Origin: an uncultured Myxococcales bacterium
GTDB taxonomy: Bacteria; Myxococcota; Myxococcia; Myxococcales; Myxococcaceae
Direction: 5' to 3'
Assembly (NCBI GenBank): GCA_937980205.1
Contig: CALJKW010000001.1
Location: 1 to 64,000, forward strand
DNA: 64,000 bases
In this document: one piece after another, positions 9,091 through 17,721 of the stretch
Layout: the number at the start of each line of letters is the position of its first letter
Position numbering within the stretch: the first letter of the stretch is position 1
Made by a program: the position numbers and the translations under genes
Notes under the pieces: model-generated
The model's input: only the letters and a program-made list of their open reading frames with translations
Databases searched by the model: none
What the model was told of the DNA's origin: nothing

Positions 9091-10438
9091 GCGAGCCGCG
9101 GTGCGCCTCGAGCAGCTTCCGGGCGAGCGGCAGGCCGAGGCCCGTGCCCTTCTCCCGCGTGGTGAAGAACGGCTCGAAGATGCGCGCCTGCGAGTCGGCG
9201 GGGATGCCCGGGCCCTCGTCCTCGACCTCGACGACGTAGCGCTCGCCGTTCTTCCGGCCGCTGAGCTTCACCGCCTGCCCGCGCTGCGACACCTGCACCG
9301 CGTTCTTCACCAGGTTCACCAGCGCCGACGTCAGCAGCGAGACGTCGCCCTCGAGCTTCGCCGGCTCGGCAGAGGCAGACAGCGTGACGCCCTTGCCCTG
9401 CGCCTCGCCGGAGAGCAGCTCGCGCGCCGACTCGACCCACGCCTGAGGCTCGAACTGAAGCCGGTTCAGCTTCTGCTCGCGCGCGAAGGTGAGGAAGTCT
9501 TCGACGATGCGCTTGAGGTAGTCGAGCTCGCGCTGAATGCGCTTCACGTGCTCGTGCGCGTCGTGCCCCTTCAGGTCCTCGGCGAGCAGGCCGGTGAACA
9601 GCTCGATGCCGCCGAGCGGGTTCTTCACCTCGTGCGCGACGCCGCCGAGCATCATCTTGAGCTGACGGTCGCGGCTCTCGAGCTCCTGGCGCATGGCCTC
9701 GAGCTCGCGCGAGAGGATGCCGATCTCCACCGTCGGCTCCGGCGCGACCGGCGTGCTGAGGTCTCCCTTCCCGATGCGCAGCGCGCTCTGCACCAGCCGC
9801 TCGAGCGGGCGCGCGAGGCCGCGGCCCGTCAGCACCGCCGCGATGGCCAGCACGAGCAGCGTGGCGCCGAGCAGGCCCGCGTACGCGCGGAAGATGTTCG
9901 TCAGCGGGCCGAAGAACTCGGCGCTGCCCTCGACGGCGACGGCGCCGACGACGTTGCCGTCCGACAAGAGCGGCGCGTAGCCGGTCTTGTAGAGGCGCCC
10001 GTCGGTGCCCTCGAACAGCACGAGCGAGTGCGCGCGCTCTTTCGACTCGAGCACGTGCTGCACCTCGAGCCGATCTCTGGCCAGGTCGGGGAACTGCGCG
10101 CCGATCGGCAGCGAGCCGCCCGAGTCGAGCAGCACGCGCCCGTCCTTCGCGAACGCCACGATGCGCCGCGCGTTCGCGGCGGTCCGCGCCTTCTCGAAGT
10201 GCCCCGACAGCGTGCGGAACGTGCGGCTGCCTTCGCCTTCCGCGTCCTCCGGCGTCAGCGCGAGCAGCCGGTCCGCCGGCAGCTGCGAGGCGACGGTGGC
10301 GGCGAGCGCCGAGAGCGAGGCGCCGAGCTCTTCTTCGAGCACGTTGCGGCTCGACCGGTAGCCGAGCCAGCCGGCGAGCGACAAGAGCAGCAGGGTAGGG
10401 AGGAGAAACGCAGCGAGCAGCCGGGCGCGCAGCGACAT
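9029..10438 (-). CDS. Membrane sensor histidine kinase
   Basis: A 469-residue kinase. It has TM1 at about residues 8-27, an extracytoplasmic sensor region at about 30-185, TM2 at about 187-206, HAMP at about 208-260, and HisKA with phospho-acceptor His269 in AHEVKNP. The ATPase domain has the N box NLVKNAVQ, the G1 box DEGPGIP and the G2 box GTGLGLP. It should autophosphorylate and transfer to a response regulator that is not encoded next to it. It follows the PilZ gene by nine bases and forms the end of a three-gene minus-strand operon. The sigma-54 regulator at 6138-7562 is a plausible target, by class only. Confidence 0.93.
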   Translation of the reverse strand: MSLRARLLAAFLLPTLLLLSLAGWLGYRSSRNVLEEELGASLSALAATVASQLPADRLLALTPEDAEGEGSRTFRTLSGHFEKARTAANARRIVAFAKDGRVLLDSGGSLPIGAQFPDLARDRLEVQHVLESKERAHSLVLFEGTDGRLYKTGYAPLLSDGNVVGAVAVEGSAEFFGPLTNIFRAYAGLLGATLLVLAIAAVLTGRGLARPLERLVQSALRIGKGDLSTPVAPEPTVEIGILSRELEAMRQELESRDRQLKMMLGGVAHEVKNPLGGIELFTGLLAEDLKGHDAHEHVKRIQRELDYLKRIVEDFLTFAREQKLNRLQFEPQAWVESARELLSGEAQGKGVTLSASAEPAKLEGDVSLLTSALVNLVKNAVQVSQRGQAVKLSGRKNGERYVVEVEDEGPGIPADSQARIFEPFFTTREKGTGLGLPLARKLLEAHRGSLTVESRPGRTVFRAELPLAS

Positions 10439-10447
10439 TCGAGGTGC

Positions 10448-10807
10448 TCAGTTCTTCGGCCGGCCTGCCTCACGCTGCGCGCAGATCTCGTTGATCAGCG
10501 CCATCGACTCTTCGTCGAAGCTGACGAACTCGACGCCCATTCCGGGCGTGCGGTCCTTCACGCCGGGAGGGTTCACCCGCACCACCTTGCCCATGCCTTC
10601 GATCAGCCGGCTGCCGTCTTTGAGCGAGAACTGCAGGTAGATCATCGAGCCTTCGTCGAGCGGCTTGTCCGTCTTGATGAAGATGCCGCCCGGAGAGATG
10701 TTGGCCGAGTAGTCGGCGAGAAAGTCCTCGAAGCTGTTGAAGCGGTACTGCACCAGGAGCTGCAGCGGAGTTCGTGGGAATCGCCGCCGTTCGTCGCCTT
10801 CACTCAT
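10448..10807 (-). CDS. PilZ-domain protein (myxobacterial type)
   Basis: A 119-residue single-domain protein starting with ATG. It has an RRRFPRTPL segment near residues 7-15 and a SANISPGGIFI segment at about 34-44, the pattern of the PilZ-like family common in Myxococcus relatives. Classical PilZ domains bind cyclic di-GMP through RXXXR and D/NXSXXG; here the first element is RRRFPR and the second NISPGG, so binding is possible but untested. It overlaps the upstream gene by eight bases and lies nine bases before the histidine kinase, so it may tune that kinase or motility output. Confidence 0.85.
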   Translation of the reverse strand: MSEGDERRRFPRTPLQLLVQYRFNSFEDFLADYSANISPGGIFIKTDKPLDEGSMIYLQFSLKDGSRLIEGMGKVVRVNPPGVKDRTPGMGVEFVSFDEESMALINEICAQREAGRPKN

Positions 10808-11849
10808 CGCCGGGCAGCGTAGTGGCTTCCGGTACGGTACGCACGTAGAGCGACAGCACGTCGAAGAACGGCACTGCTCCACCCATGTAGCGCTTGCCGC
10901 GACCGTCGAGCACCGACGCGCCGAGCAATTCGCCGGTCGCTTCGAGCTTGAACGCCGTCGCGCTGTCGCCGTTCGCGCGCGCCGCCGCGAGCGCGAGGCC
11001 CGTCGCCGCCATGCCGTAGCCGCCGACGATCGGCCCCGAGTCGAGGTCCTGCTTGCGATCGACGCCCGGCGGGTACTCGCGCACCAGGCACGGCACCGCG
11101 GTGCAGGAGAAGAACGTCGCGCGGTACCGCTCCCACAGCTTCTTCGCGCGCGGCGGATCGAGGCGCGGCAGCACGGAGGCCGTCCACGACAGCGCGCAGC
11201 CGCGCGGCACGTCCTTCGCGCGCCCATCGAGGTGGATGAACGACGCCGGCAGCCCGGACTTGTACGTCGTCGCGTCCATCGTGCGCGCGAACTTCGCCCA
11301 CGCGGGCGCGAAGTGCTTCGTGCCGTAGAGCGTGTCGTGGAGCTTCAGCGACTCGAGCGCGAACAGCGAGTCGACCGGCCAGGTGAGGCCGGGGTGCGCC
11401 TCGAGGACTCCGGTCTTCGAGGCCTCGAAGGCCGCGGCGAGCGTCGCGGTGTCGGCGTGGAAGCGCCGCTCTTCTTCTTCAGTGCCCGGCACCAGCGCGA
11501 GCAGGCGCCCGCGCAGCAGGTTCTGGCCGCCGAACCAGATGACCCCGCCGCGCACCGCCCAGCCGGCCATCGGCTTGAACGGCTGGTGCTTCAGCATCGG
11601 CTCGAGCTTGGGAAGAATCTTGCGCACCTCGCGCGCCGCGCGCTCGACGTCGTCCTTCTCGCGGGTGGTCTCGGCGATGTTGAGCAGCGCGAGGCCGTAG
11701 AACTCCCAGGTGAAGAGCTCGCCTTCGGGGAAGGTGAACTGGTTCTTCGTCGCGACCTCGTCGGTCAGCGTCGACTCGAGCCACTTCACCTGCTGCCGGA
11801 CCGGATCGGGGACTGATGCCGCGAGCACTGCGAGCGTGAGGAGCACCAT
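10800..11849 (-). CDS. Hypothetical exported protein, possibly alpha-helical
   Basis: A 349-residue protein with a short hydrophobic N-terminus (MVLLTLAVLAASV) that could be a signal peptide. The body is rich in helices with Trp/Phe/Tyr, including GGVIWFGGQNLLRG and a segment with SWTASVLPRLD, loosely recalling alpha/alpha-toroid proteins; this is only an impression. It is first in an operon with the PilZ and histidine kinase genes (eight-base overlap with PilZ). Function unknown. Confidence 0.6.
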   Translation of the reverse strand: MVLLTLAVLAASVPDPVRQQVKWLESTLTDEVATKNQFTFPEGELFTWEFYGLALLNIAETTREKDDVERAAREVRKILPKLEPMLKHQPFKPMAGWAVRGGVIWFGGQNLLRGRLLALVPGTEEEERRFHADTATLAAAFEASKTGVLEAHPGLTWPVDSLFALESLKLHDTLYGTKHFAPAWAKFARTMDATTYKSGLPASFIHLDGRAKDVPRGCALSWTASVLPRLDPPRAKKLWERYRATFFSCTAVPCLVREYPPGVDRKQDLDSGPIVGGYGMAATGLALAAARANGDSATAFKLEATGELLGASVLDGRGKRYMGGAVPFFDVLSLYVRTVPEATTLPGDE

Positions 11850-11935
11850 GGGTCATCAGCAAACCCGCGGCGGTGCGGCCGCGGTGCCGCGAACGCCGCG
11901 AGCGGTCGATTCCAGGCGCCGAACGGCCGGGCGGC

Positions 11936-14659
11936 TCAGCCCTGCCGCTGCCGTCGCGCTCGAGCGCCGCGCAAGAGCATCACCGCCGCGACCAGCAGCA
12001 GCGAAGACGGCGCCGCCGTGCACCCGCAGCGGCCCGAGACCGGCCCGGCGTCGGTGCCGGCGTCGCTGCTCGTGCCCGCGTCGACGGGCGCGGTGCCGGC
12101 GTCGCCGTTGAGAACCGTGACGGTGCGCTCCACCGCGCCGCGCTGCCCTGCCGTGTCGACGACCTCGAGCCGCAGCGTGTGAGGTCCGTCGGACAGCACC
12201 GTCGTGTCCCACCGGAAGTGCTGCCCGCCGAAGTGGAAGTGGCCTCTGAGCGGGTCGGTCTGTGCGGTCGTGTCCGTGTAGCCGAGCGCTCCGTCGACGT
12301 AGAACTCGGCGCGCACGCAGCCGACGTCGTCGATGCAGTCGCCGTAGAACTCGGCGTTGGCGCCGGAGACGACCTCGCCCTGCGCCGGAGCGGTGAGCTC
12401 GGCCACCGGGGCCGCGTCGGTGGAGACGACGACGCGGAAGTCCTGGCGGGCGTCGGGCTGCACGCCGTTGCTCGCGGTGACGCTGACGTCGAACGTCCCG
12501 ACCGCGGCCGGAGTCCAGCTGACGACCGCCCCGGTGAGCGTCATGCCCGCGGGCGCCGTGACCAGGCTGAACGACGGCGCGGGGACCCCGCTGGCGGTGA
12601 GGGTGTAGCGGTACGGAGCGCCGACCGCGGCGGTGAGCGGCGGCGACGACGTGAACATCGGCGCGGCCGAAGACGTGCTCCGGGCGGTGACCGTCACCGA
12701 CCGGCTCTGAACCTGCGGCGCCGAGATGGTGAGCGTCGCGACGTTGTCCGCCGGGCCGGGGTCGACCGCGGTCGCCACCGTCACCACCTGCGGCGTCGAC
12801 CATCTCGCCGGAGTGAACGTCAGCGAGGCGCCGCCGCTGACCGAGATGGTGTTGCTGCCCGACGTTCGCGCGACCGTGGCGGTCACGTCGGCGGCCGGCG
12901 CGCGCGCGAGCGCCACCGTGAACGTTGCGCCCTGGCCTTCATCGACCGTCAACGACGCCGTCGAGACGACGAACCCCTGGGCCGCGGTGCGCCTCACCCG
13001 CACCGTGATGGCCTCCGGCGCGACCGACGGCGCGCTCGCAGTCACGGTGGCCTCGCGCGTGCCGGCGACGGCGCTCGGCGCGGCCTCGATGCGCACCGGC
13101 TGCGGCACGCTCCAGTTGGTCGGCGTGAACGTCAAGGACGCGCCGATCGTGACGGCGACGTCGGGGTCTCCGCCGGTGCGTGCGACGGTGACGACGACAT
13201 TCGCCGAAGGCGCCTGCGCGAGGCTGACGGAGACCTCGGTGAGGCCTCCTTCGCTCACGTCCACGGCGGTGCGCGACACGACGATGCCCTGCGCCGACAC
13301 CGTCCGCGCGAGCCGGTAGATCGTGCCGGACGAGGGGCCGTACGCGGCATAGTAGAGCGCGCCATCGGGGCCGGACGTCACGTCGACGACGGAGCTCACG
13401 CCGGTGACGAAGCGGTCGACGCGCTCGAGCCTGTTCGAGGCACCTGGCGTGGCGCGGATGACGTTGTTGCCGACGAAGTCCGCGAAGTAGAAGTTCCCGC
13501 GGTAGGCCGCCGGAAACGCGGTGCTCTGGTAGAAGCCGCCGCCCACCACGCAGCCGCCGAGCTCCTGGGTCGTGATGTAGCGGAAGCCGTTCGTGACGGC
13601 GGAGGTGGCGTCGGGGCCGGGCTGGTAGAGCACGAGCGTGTTCGCACCGGTCATCTCCTTCACGTAGAAGTCACCGTTGAACGAGGGGTCGACGACGTCG
13701 CGCACCGTGACGCGATGTCCCGGCCGAAACGGCGGAGTCGACGCGCTCGGCATCAGCGGGTACGTCGCCTCGTTGTTCGAGCGGGTCGGACCGGCGTTCG
13801 CGATCTGTCGGCTGTCGAAGTAGCCCGTGCGGTAGGCGATCACCGGCGCGCGAAAGCCGGTCGGCTGCGTGTTCTCGTACGCGTTCCAGCCGGCGTGGTC
13901 GGCCGCGTCGATCATCCACACCTGCTCGTAGCCGTTGCCGCAGCTCGTCACCCAGAGCTGCCCGGTCGCAGGCTGAAACGCCAGCCCGTACGGGTTTCGG
14001 AAGCCGCGCGCGAAGATGTAGTCGTTGTTCGGGCCCGCGCCGTCGTTGAACGGGTTGTCGTTGGGGACGCCGCCGTCGAGCTGGGCCCGGCCGATCTTCG
14101 ACGCGAGGCTGGAGAGGTCGGCGTTCACGCCCGTCAGGTTCCCCAGGTCGCCGATGCCCCAGTACAGGTGGTTGTCGGGGCCGATCGCGAAGCCGCCTCC
14201 CACGTGGTTGGCGCCGACGGTGGGCAGGTTCCGGAGGATGATGGTCTTGTCCTGGCCGACGTCGTTGACGTCGGTGTAGCGAATGACCTGCTGCTCGCTG
14301 AGCGTCACGCCTCCGAACAGGTAGACGTAGCGGTTGGTCGCGTAGTCCTGGTCGAACGCGATGCCGAGCAGGCCGCCCTCGAAGTTCGGCTCGATGGGGT
14401 TGACCGTGGCGAAGGGCGTCGGCAGCAGCGCGCCGTTCTTGATGATGCGGACCTGCCCGCCCTTGCGGACGACGAAGAGCCGGTTCGAGCCGTCGGGCGC
14501 GAAGAGAATGCGCGTCGGCTCGGCCAGCTGCGCGCTCTGCACGTAGACCGTCTCGGTGAACCCCGGCTCCTGCGGCGTGCCTGCCAGCGCGCCTCGGGGG
14601 ATGCCTGCAGCGGTCACCGCCAGAACCACCGCCCAGCGCCACGTCAGCGTTCGAATCAC
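11936..14659 (-). CDS. Secreted PQQ-type sugar dehydrogenase with calx-beta-like and Ig-like repeats and MYXO-CTERM-like tail
   Basis: A 907-residue exported protein. The GTG start is chosen because AAAGGAG lies about eight bases upstream and a signal peptide follows. About residues 30-440 form a glucose/sorbosone dehydrogenase-like six-bladed propeller (FAPDGSNRLFVV, GGLLGIAFD, ARGFRNPYGLAF). Two beta-sandwich repeats follow, each beginning FVVS/IVVS and recalling calx-beta modules, then a putative Ig-like domain and another beta-domain. An Asp/Gly/Thr-rich linker leads to the C-terminal GRCGCTAAP, a hydrophobic helix and an Arg-rich end. That tail matches the MYXO-CTERM sorting signal of myxobacteria. 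The enzyme probably oxidises sugars outside the cell, tethered to the surface. Confidence 0.85.
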   Translation of the reverse strand: MIRTLTWRWAVVLAVTAAGIPRGALAGTPQEPGFTETVYVQSAQLAEPTRILFAPDGSNRLFVVRKGGQVRIIKNGALLPTPFATVNPIEPNFEGGLLGIAFDQDYATNRYVYLFGGVTLSEQQVIRYTDVNDVGQDKTIILRNLPTVGANHVGGGFAIGPDNHLYWGIGDLGNLTGVNADLSSLASKIGRAQLDGGVPNDNPFNDGAGPNNDYIFARGFRNPYGLAFQPATGQLWVTSCGNGYEQVWMIDAADHAGWNAYENTQPTGFRAPVIAYRTGYFDSRQIANAGPTRSNNEATYPLMPSASTPPFRPGHRVTVRDVVDPSFNGDFYVKEMTGANTLVLYQPGPDATSAVTNGFRYITTQELGGCVVGGGFYQSTAFPAAYRGNFYFADFVGNNVIRATPGASNRLERVDRFVTGVSSVVDVTSGPDGALYYAAYGPSSGTIYRLARTVSAQGIVVSRTAVDVSEGGLTEVSVSLAQAPSANVVVTVARTGGDPDVAVTIGASLTFTPTNWSVPQPVRIEAAPSAVAGTREATVTASAPSVAPEAITVRVRRTAAQGFVVSTASLTVDEGQGATFTVALARAPAADVTATVARTSGSNTISVSGGASLTFTPARWSTPQVVTVATAVDPGPADNVATLTISAPQVQSRSVTVTARSTSSAAPMFTSSPPLTAAVGAPYRYTLTASGVPAPSFSLVTAPAGMTLTGAVVSWTPAAVGTFDVSVTASNGVQPDARQDFRVVVSTDAAPVAELTAPAQGEVVSGANAEFYGDCIDDVGCVRAEFYVDGALGYTDTTAQTDPLRGHFHFGGQHFRWDTTVLSDGPHTLRLEVVDTAGQRGAVERTVTVLNGDAGTAPVDAGTSSDAGTDAGPVSGRCGCTAAPSSLLLVAAVMLLRGARARRQRQG

Positions 14660-14806
14660 CGGTCCGGCTCCTTTGTCCTTCAACCTGAACACACCCCCTC
14701 GTGGGAGTCGCCCCAGCAGCCGAAGTCGCATGGACACGGGTGCCCGCCCTCGACGTGCACCGAACAGAGGCGCCGGCGACGGCCGCGTCGTAACGTCCGC
14801 GCCCTC

Positions 14807-15871
14807 ATGAGCACATGGGTCCTCTACGGCGCCACCGGCTACACCGGGCCGCTCATCGCCGAGCGCGCCGTCGAGCGCGGGCACAAGCCGCTGCTCATGG
14901 GTCGCTCGGCCGAGAAGCTCGCAGCGCTCGCCGAGCGCCTCGGCCTCGAGTGGAGAGCCGTGCCGCTCGAAGACGCCGTGGGCCTGCGCGAGGCGATTCG
15001 CGGGCGCGGCGCCGTGCTGCACGCCGCCGGCCCGTTCATTCGCACCTCCGCGCCGATGGTGCAGGCGTGCCTCGACGAGCAGGTGCACTACCTCGACATC
15101 ACCGGCGAGCCCGAGGTGTTCAAGGCCGTCTACGCGCGACACGCGGAGGCGGGCGCTCGCGGCATCGTGCTCATGCCGGGAGTCGGCTTCGACGTCATCC
15201 CCTCGAACTGCCTCGTCGCGCACGTCGCGAGCAAGGTCCCCAACGCGCACACGCTCGAGTTCGCGCTCGCGGGGCTCGGCCAGCCCTCTGCCGGCACCGT
15301 GAAGTCCGCCGTCCCCATCATCCTCGGAGGCGGCCGCGTCTTTCGCGATGGTCGCGAGGTCTCGACGCCGCTGGGCAAGGGAGCCAGGCGCGTGCGCTTC
15401 AGCGGCCGCGAGGCCTGGGTCGCGCCGGCGCCCATCTCGGATCTCGATGCGGCGTTCCACGCGACGCAGATCCCGAACGTGACGAGCTACTACGCGGTGC
15501 CGAGCCGCTTCGCGAAGCTGGGCCGCATCGGCTGGCCGCTGGGCGTCGTCACGCTCCCGCTCGTGCGCCTCGCGCTCGGCGGAGGCCGGCTCGATCGCTA
15601 CATCGAGCGCAAGGTCCCCGGCGGCACCGCCGAGTCGCGCGCGGCCGGCCACTCGCACCTGTGGGCGAAGGCGCAGGGGCCGAACGGCGTCGTCGCCGAG
15701 GCCTGGCTCGACACACCCGAGGGCTACGAGTTCACCTCGCACTCGGCGGTGCGCGCCGTCGAGCGCGTGCTCGAGAAGAAGCCGGCCGGAGCGCTCGCGC
15801 CGGCGACCGTCTTCGGCCCCGACTTCGTGCTGGAGCTGCCCGGCTGCTCGCGGCGAGACTCGCTCGCGTGA
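14807..15871 (+). CDS. Saccharopine dehydrogenase-like / trans-acting enoyl reductase-like oxidoreductase
   Basis: A 354-residue protein with an N-terminal Rossmann motif GATGYTG at residues 8-14, a second segment HAAGPF and the PGVGFDVIPSN loop at about residues 125-136. These mark the saccharopine-dehydrogenase-like family that includes mycobacterial trans-acting enoyl reductases. It probably uses NAD(P) on a lipid or amino-acid-like substrate; the specific reaction is unknown. It diverges from the PQQ dehydrogenase across 147 bases and its stop overlaps the next gene. Confidence 0.85.
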   Translation: MSTWVLYGATGYTGPLIAERAVERGHKPLLMGRSAEKLAALAERLGLEWRAVPLEDAVGLREAIRGRGAVLHAAGPFIRTSAPMVQACLDEQVHYLDITGEPEVFKAVYARHAEAGARGIVLMPGVGFDVIPSNCLVAHVASKVPNAHTLEFALAGLGQPSAGTVKSAVPIILGGGRVFRDGREVSTPLGKGARRVRFSGREAWVAPAPISDLDAAFHATQIPNVTSYYAVPSRFAKLGRIGWPLGVVTLPLVRLALGGGRLDRYIERKVPGGTAESRAAGHSHLWAKAQGPNGVVAEAWLDTPEGYEFTSHSAVRAVERVLEKKPAGALAPATVFGPDFVLELPGCSRRDSLA

Positions 15872-16251
15872 ACCGCCTGCTGCTCGCGTCTGCCGCGCTC
15901 GCGCTGACCCGCTGCAGCTGCGGCCCCGGCGATGACGTGAGCGACCTGCTCACCATCTCGCAGGGCGTCTACGGAACGCTCTCGACCGGCTGCGACACGG
16001 TGCCCTGCCTCGGCGGCGGCTCGACGGGCACTCCGGTCTCGTTGTCCGTCGGCCCCGACGGTGGCACGGTCGCCTCGACGTCGACGCAGGCGCGCGGCTT
16101 CTACGAGCTCGCCGCGGACGCGGGCAGCTATCGGCTCTGCGCGTACGGCGGCGGGGTGTGCACGAGCATCACGATCCCGGTCGGGCTCATCCGCGCGGAT
16201 CACACCTCCGGCCCCGGCGGCGGCGTCTGGCGGTTTCGCGACGGCGGGTGA
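15868..16251 (+). CDS. Small Cys-containing exported protein
   Basis: A 127-residue protein starting at a GTG overlapping the previous stop. It has a hydrophobic N-terminus, MNRLLLASAALALTRCSCG, followed by Cys, which could be a lipobox-like site, though Arg before Cys is unusual. The rest is Gly/Thr/Ser-rich with scattered Cys and contains segments such as SVGPDGGT and ARGFYELAADAG that resemble a carboxypeptidase-regulatory-like beta fold. Function unknown. Confidence 0.5.
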   Translation: MNRLLLASAALALTRCSCGPGDDVSDLLTISQGVYGTLSTGCDTVPCLGGGSTGTPVSLSVGPDGGTVASTSTQARGFYELAADAGSYRLCAYGGGVCTSITIPVGLIRADHTSGPGGGVWRFRDGG

Positions 16252-16309
16252 CGCCCACCTTTGGGCACAGAGTGACGGCGGGCGGCGCGAGACGCTACGC
16301 TCTTGTTGC

Positions 16310-16807
16310 ATGTCGCGCAGTGCGTACGTCCGGTCTCTCGGTGTTGATCAAGTCGAGCTGCTTCGTCCCGCGCGTCCGTCACGTCTGGTTCTGCCGGTGC
16401 TCATCACCGCCGCGTTCGGCGCGGGCTTCTGGTTCACGACGGGCAACATCGCCGTCACCGTCCTCTTCCTCGCCGGCGTCGTGGTGCCGCTCGTCACCGT
16501 GAAGGCGCTGCGCGCCGCGGTCGCGAAGCGGCACGTGCTCGTCCGCTCGCCGGGCCGGCTGCTGCTCGACGGAGAGCCGCTCGAGGCCGCGCGCGTCGAG
16601 CTGCGCGTCATCAAGCACTGGCTCTTGCGCCGCCCGCACCGCTACGCGCTCTCGCTCTGGGCCCTGGTCGGCCGCGGCGAGCAGATCGACGTCGAGCTGG
16701 GCCAGTACCCGAGCATGCTCGAGGCCTCGCAGCTCTCCGGCCAGATGGAAGAGTTCCTCGAGCGCGCGAGGCAGCGCGCGCCCGGAAGAGCGCCGACCGG
16801 CGACTGA
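16310..16807 (+). CDS. Hypothetical protein with N-terminal membrane helices
   Basis: A 165-residue protein with two adjacent hydrophobic segments (about residues 27-42 and 47-65), followed by a soluble C-terminal domain of about 95 residues containing VRSPGRLLLDGE. The architecture resembles small PH-like membrane proteins. It is followed by the palindromic element at 16811-16894. No family recognised with certainty. Confidence 0.6.
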   Translation: MSRSAYVRSLGVDQVELLRPARPSRLVLPVLITAAFGAGFWFTTGNIAVTVLFLAGVVVPLVTVKALRAAVAKRHVLVRSPGRLLLDGEPLEAARVELRVIKHWLLRRPHRYALSLWALVGRGEQIDVELGQYPSMLEASQLSGQMEEFLERARQRAPGRAPTGD

Positions 16808-16810
16808 AAG

Positions 16811-16894
16811 ATGGGGACAGGCTGCTTTTTCGCGAGCCGATGAAGTCGGTGCTTTCTCCGCCGAGCTTCGCGAAAAGATGCCTGTCCCCTTTTT
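16811..16894. repeat. REP-like hairpin with GGGGACAGGC arms and T-tract
   Basis: The arms GGGGACAGGC (16813-16822) and GCCTGTCCCC (16880-16889) are perfectly complementary. Inside them TTTTTCGCGA (16826-16835) pairs with TCGCGAAAA (16868-16876). The right arm is followed by five T residues, so the element may also act as a terminator. The GGGGACAGGC motif resembles REP sequences mobilised by RAYT (TnpA-REP) transposases. No such transposase is in the window. Confidence 0.75.
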
Positions 16895-16923
16895 CAGGCT
16901 TGGCCTAAGTCCTGAGGCCTCCG

Positions 16924-17721
16924 ATGGCGCGCGAAGACTCCGTCGCATCCTGCATCGACCGGCTGGAGCTCCCGTTCAACGCGCTGGGCATCGACCCGTT
17001 CGGCGTCTCGAAGTTCCACCTGCGCATCTTCTTCGGCGCGCTGGCGTTCCTCTACCGCACGTACTTCCGCGTGAAGGTGCACGGCATCGAGAACGTGCCG
17101 AAGCGCGGGCGGGGCATGCTGGTCGGCAACCACTCCGGCGGAGTCGCGATCGACGGCGCGATGGTCCTCGCCTCGCTGATGCTGGAGATGGACCCGCCGC
17201 GCCTCGGCCACGCGATGGCGGACAAGTTCATCAACCGCCTGCCGGTCGCCTCGACCTGGAGCAACCGCACCGGCCAGTTCACCGGCCTGCCCGAGCACGC
17301 CGAGCGGCTGCTCGCCGACGACCGGCTGCTCATCGTCTTCCCCGAAGGGCACCTCGGCACCGCGAAGCTCTACAACGAGCGCTACTCGCTGGTGGACTTC
17401 GGCACCGGCTTCGTCCGCCTCGCGATGAAGATGAAGACCCCGATCATCCCCTTCGGCTTCCTCGGCGGCGGCTCGGCGATTCCTTCCATCTACAACTCCG
17501 AGCTGCTCGGGAAGCTCTCCGGCGTTCCGTACGTGCCGCTGACTCCGTACGGGGCTCCGGTGCCGCTGCCGGTGCAGCTCGAGGTGCACTACGGCGAGCC
17601 GATGGTGTTCGAGGGCACCGGCAACGAAGAAGACTCGGTCATCCAGGGCTACGTCGATCGCGTGAAGTCGCGCATCGCGCACCTCATCGAGACGGGCCGC
17701 CAGCAGCGGGGCCCGACGTGA
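16924..17721 (+). CDS. Lysophospholipid acyltransferase family protein (PlsC-like)
   Basis: A 265-residue glycerolipid acyltransferase. The catalytic block reads NHSGGVAID (about residues 67-75), a variant of the NHxxxxD motif with two extra residues, and the substrate block reads FPEGHLGTAK (about 139-148). It probably transfers an acyl chain to a lysophospholipid or related acceptor at the inner membrane. Its stop overlaps the GTG of the downstream epimerase, which suggests a joint role in lipid or glycolipid metabolism. Confidence 0.88.
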   Translation: MAREDSVASCIDRLELPFNALGIDPFGVSKFHLRIFFGALAFLYRTYFRVKVHGIENVPKRGRGMLVGNHSGGVAIDGAMVLASLMLEMDPPRLGHAMADKFINRLPVASTWSNRTGQFTGLPEHAERLLADDRLLIVFPEGHLGTAKLYNERYSLVDFGTGFVRLAMKMKTPIIPFGFLGGGSAIPSIYNSELLGKLSGVPYVPLTPYGAPVPLPVQLEVHYGEPMVFEGTGNEEDSVIQGYVDRVKSRIAHLIETGRQQRGPT

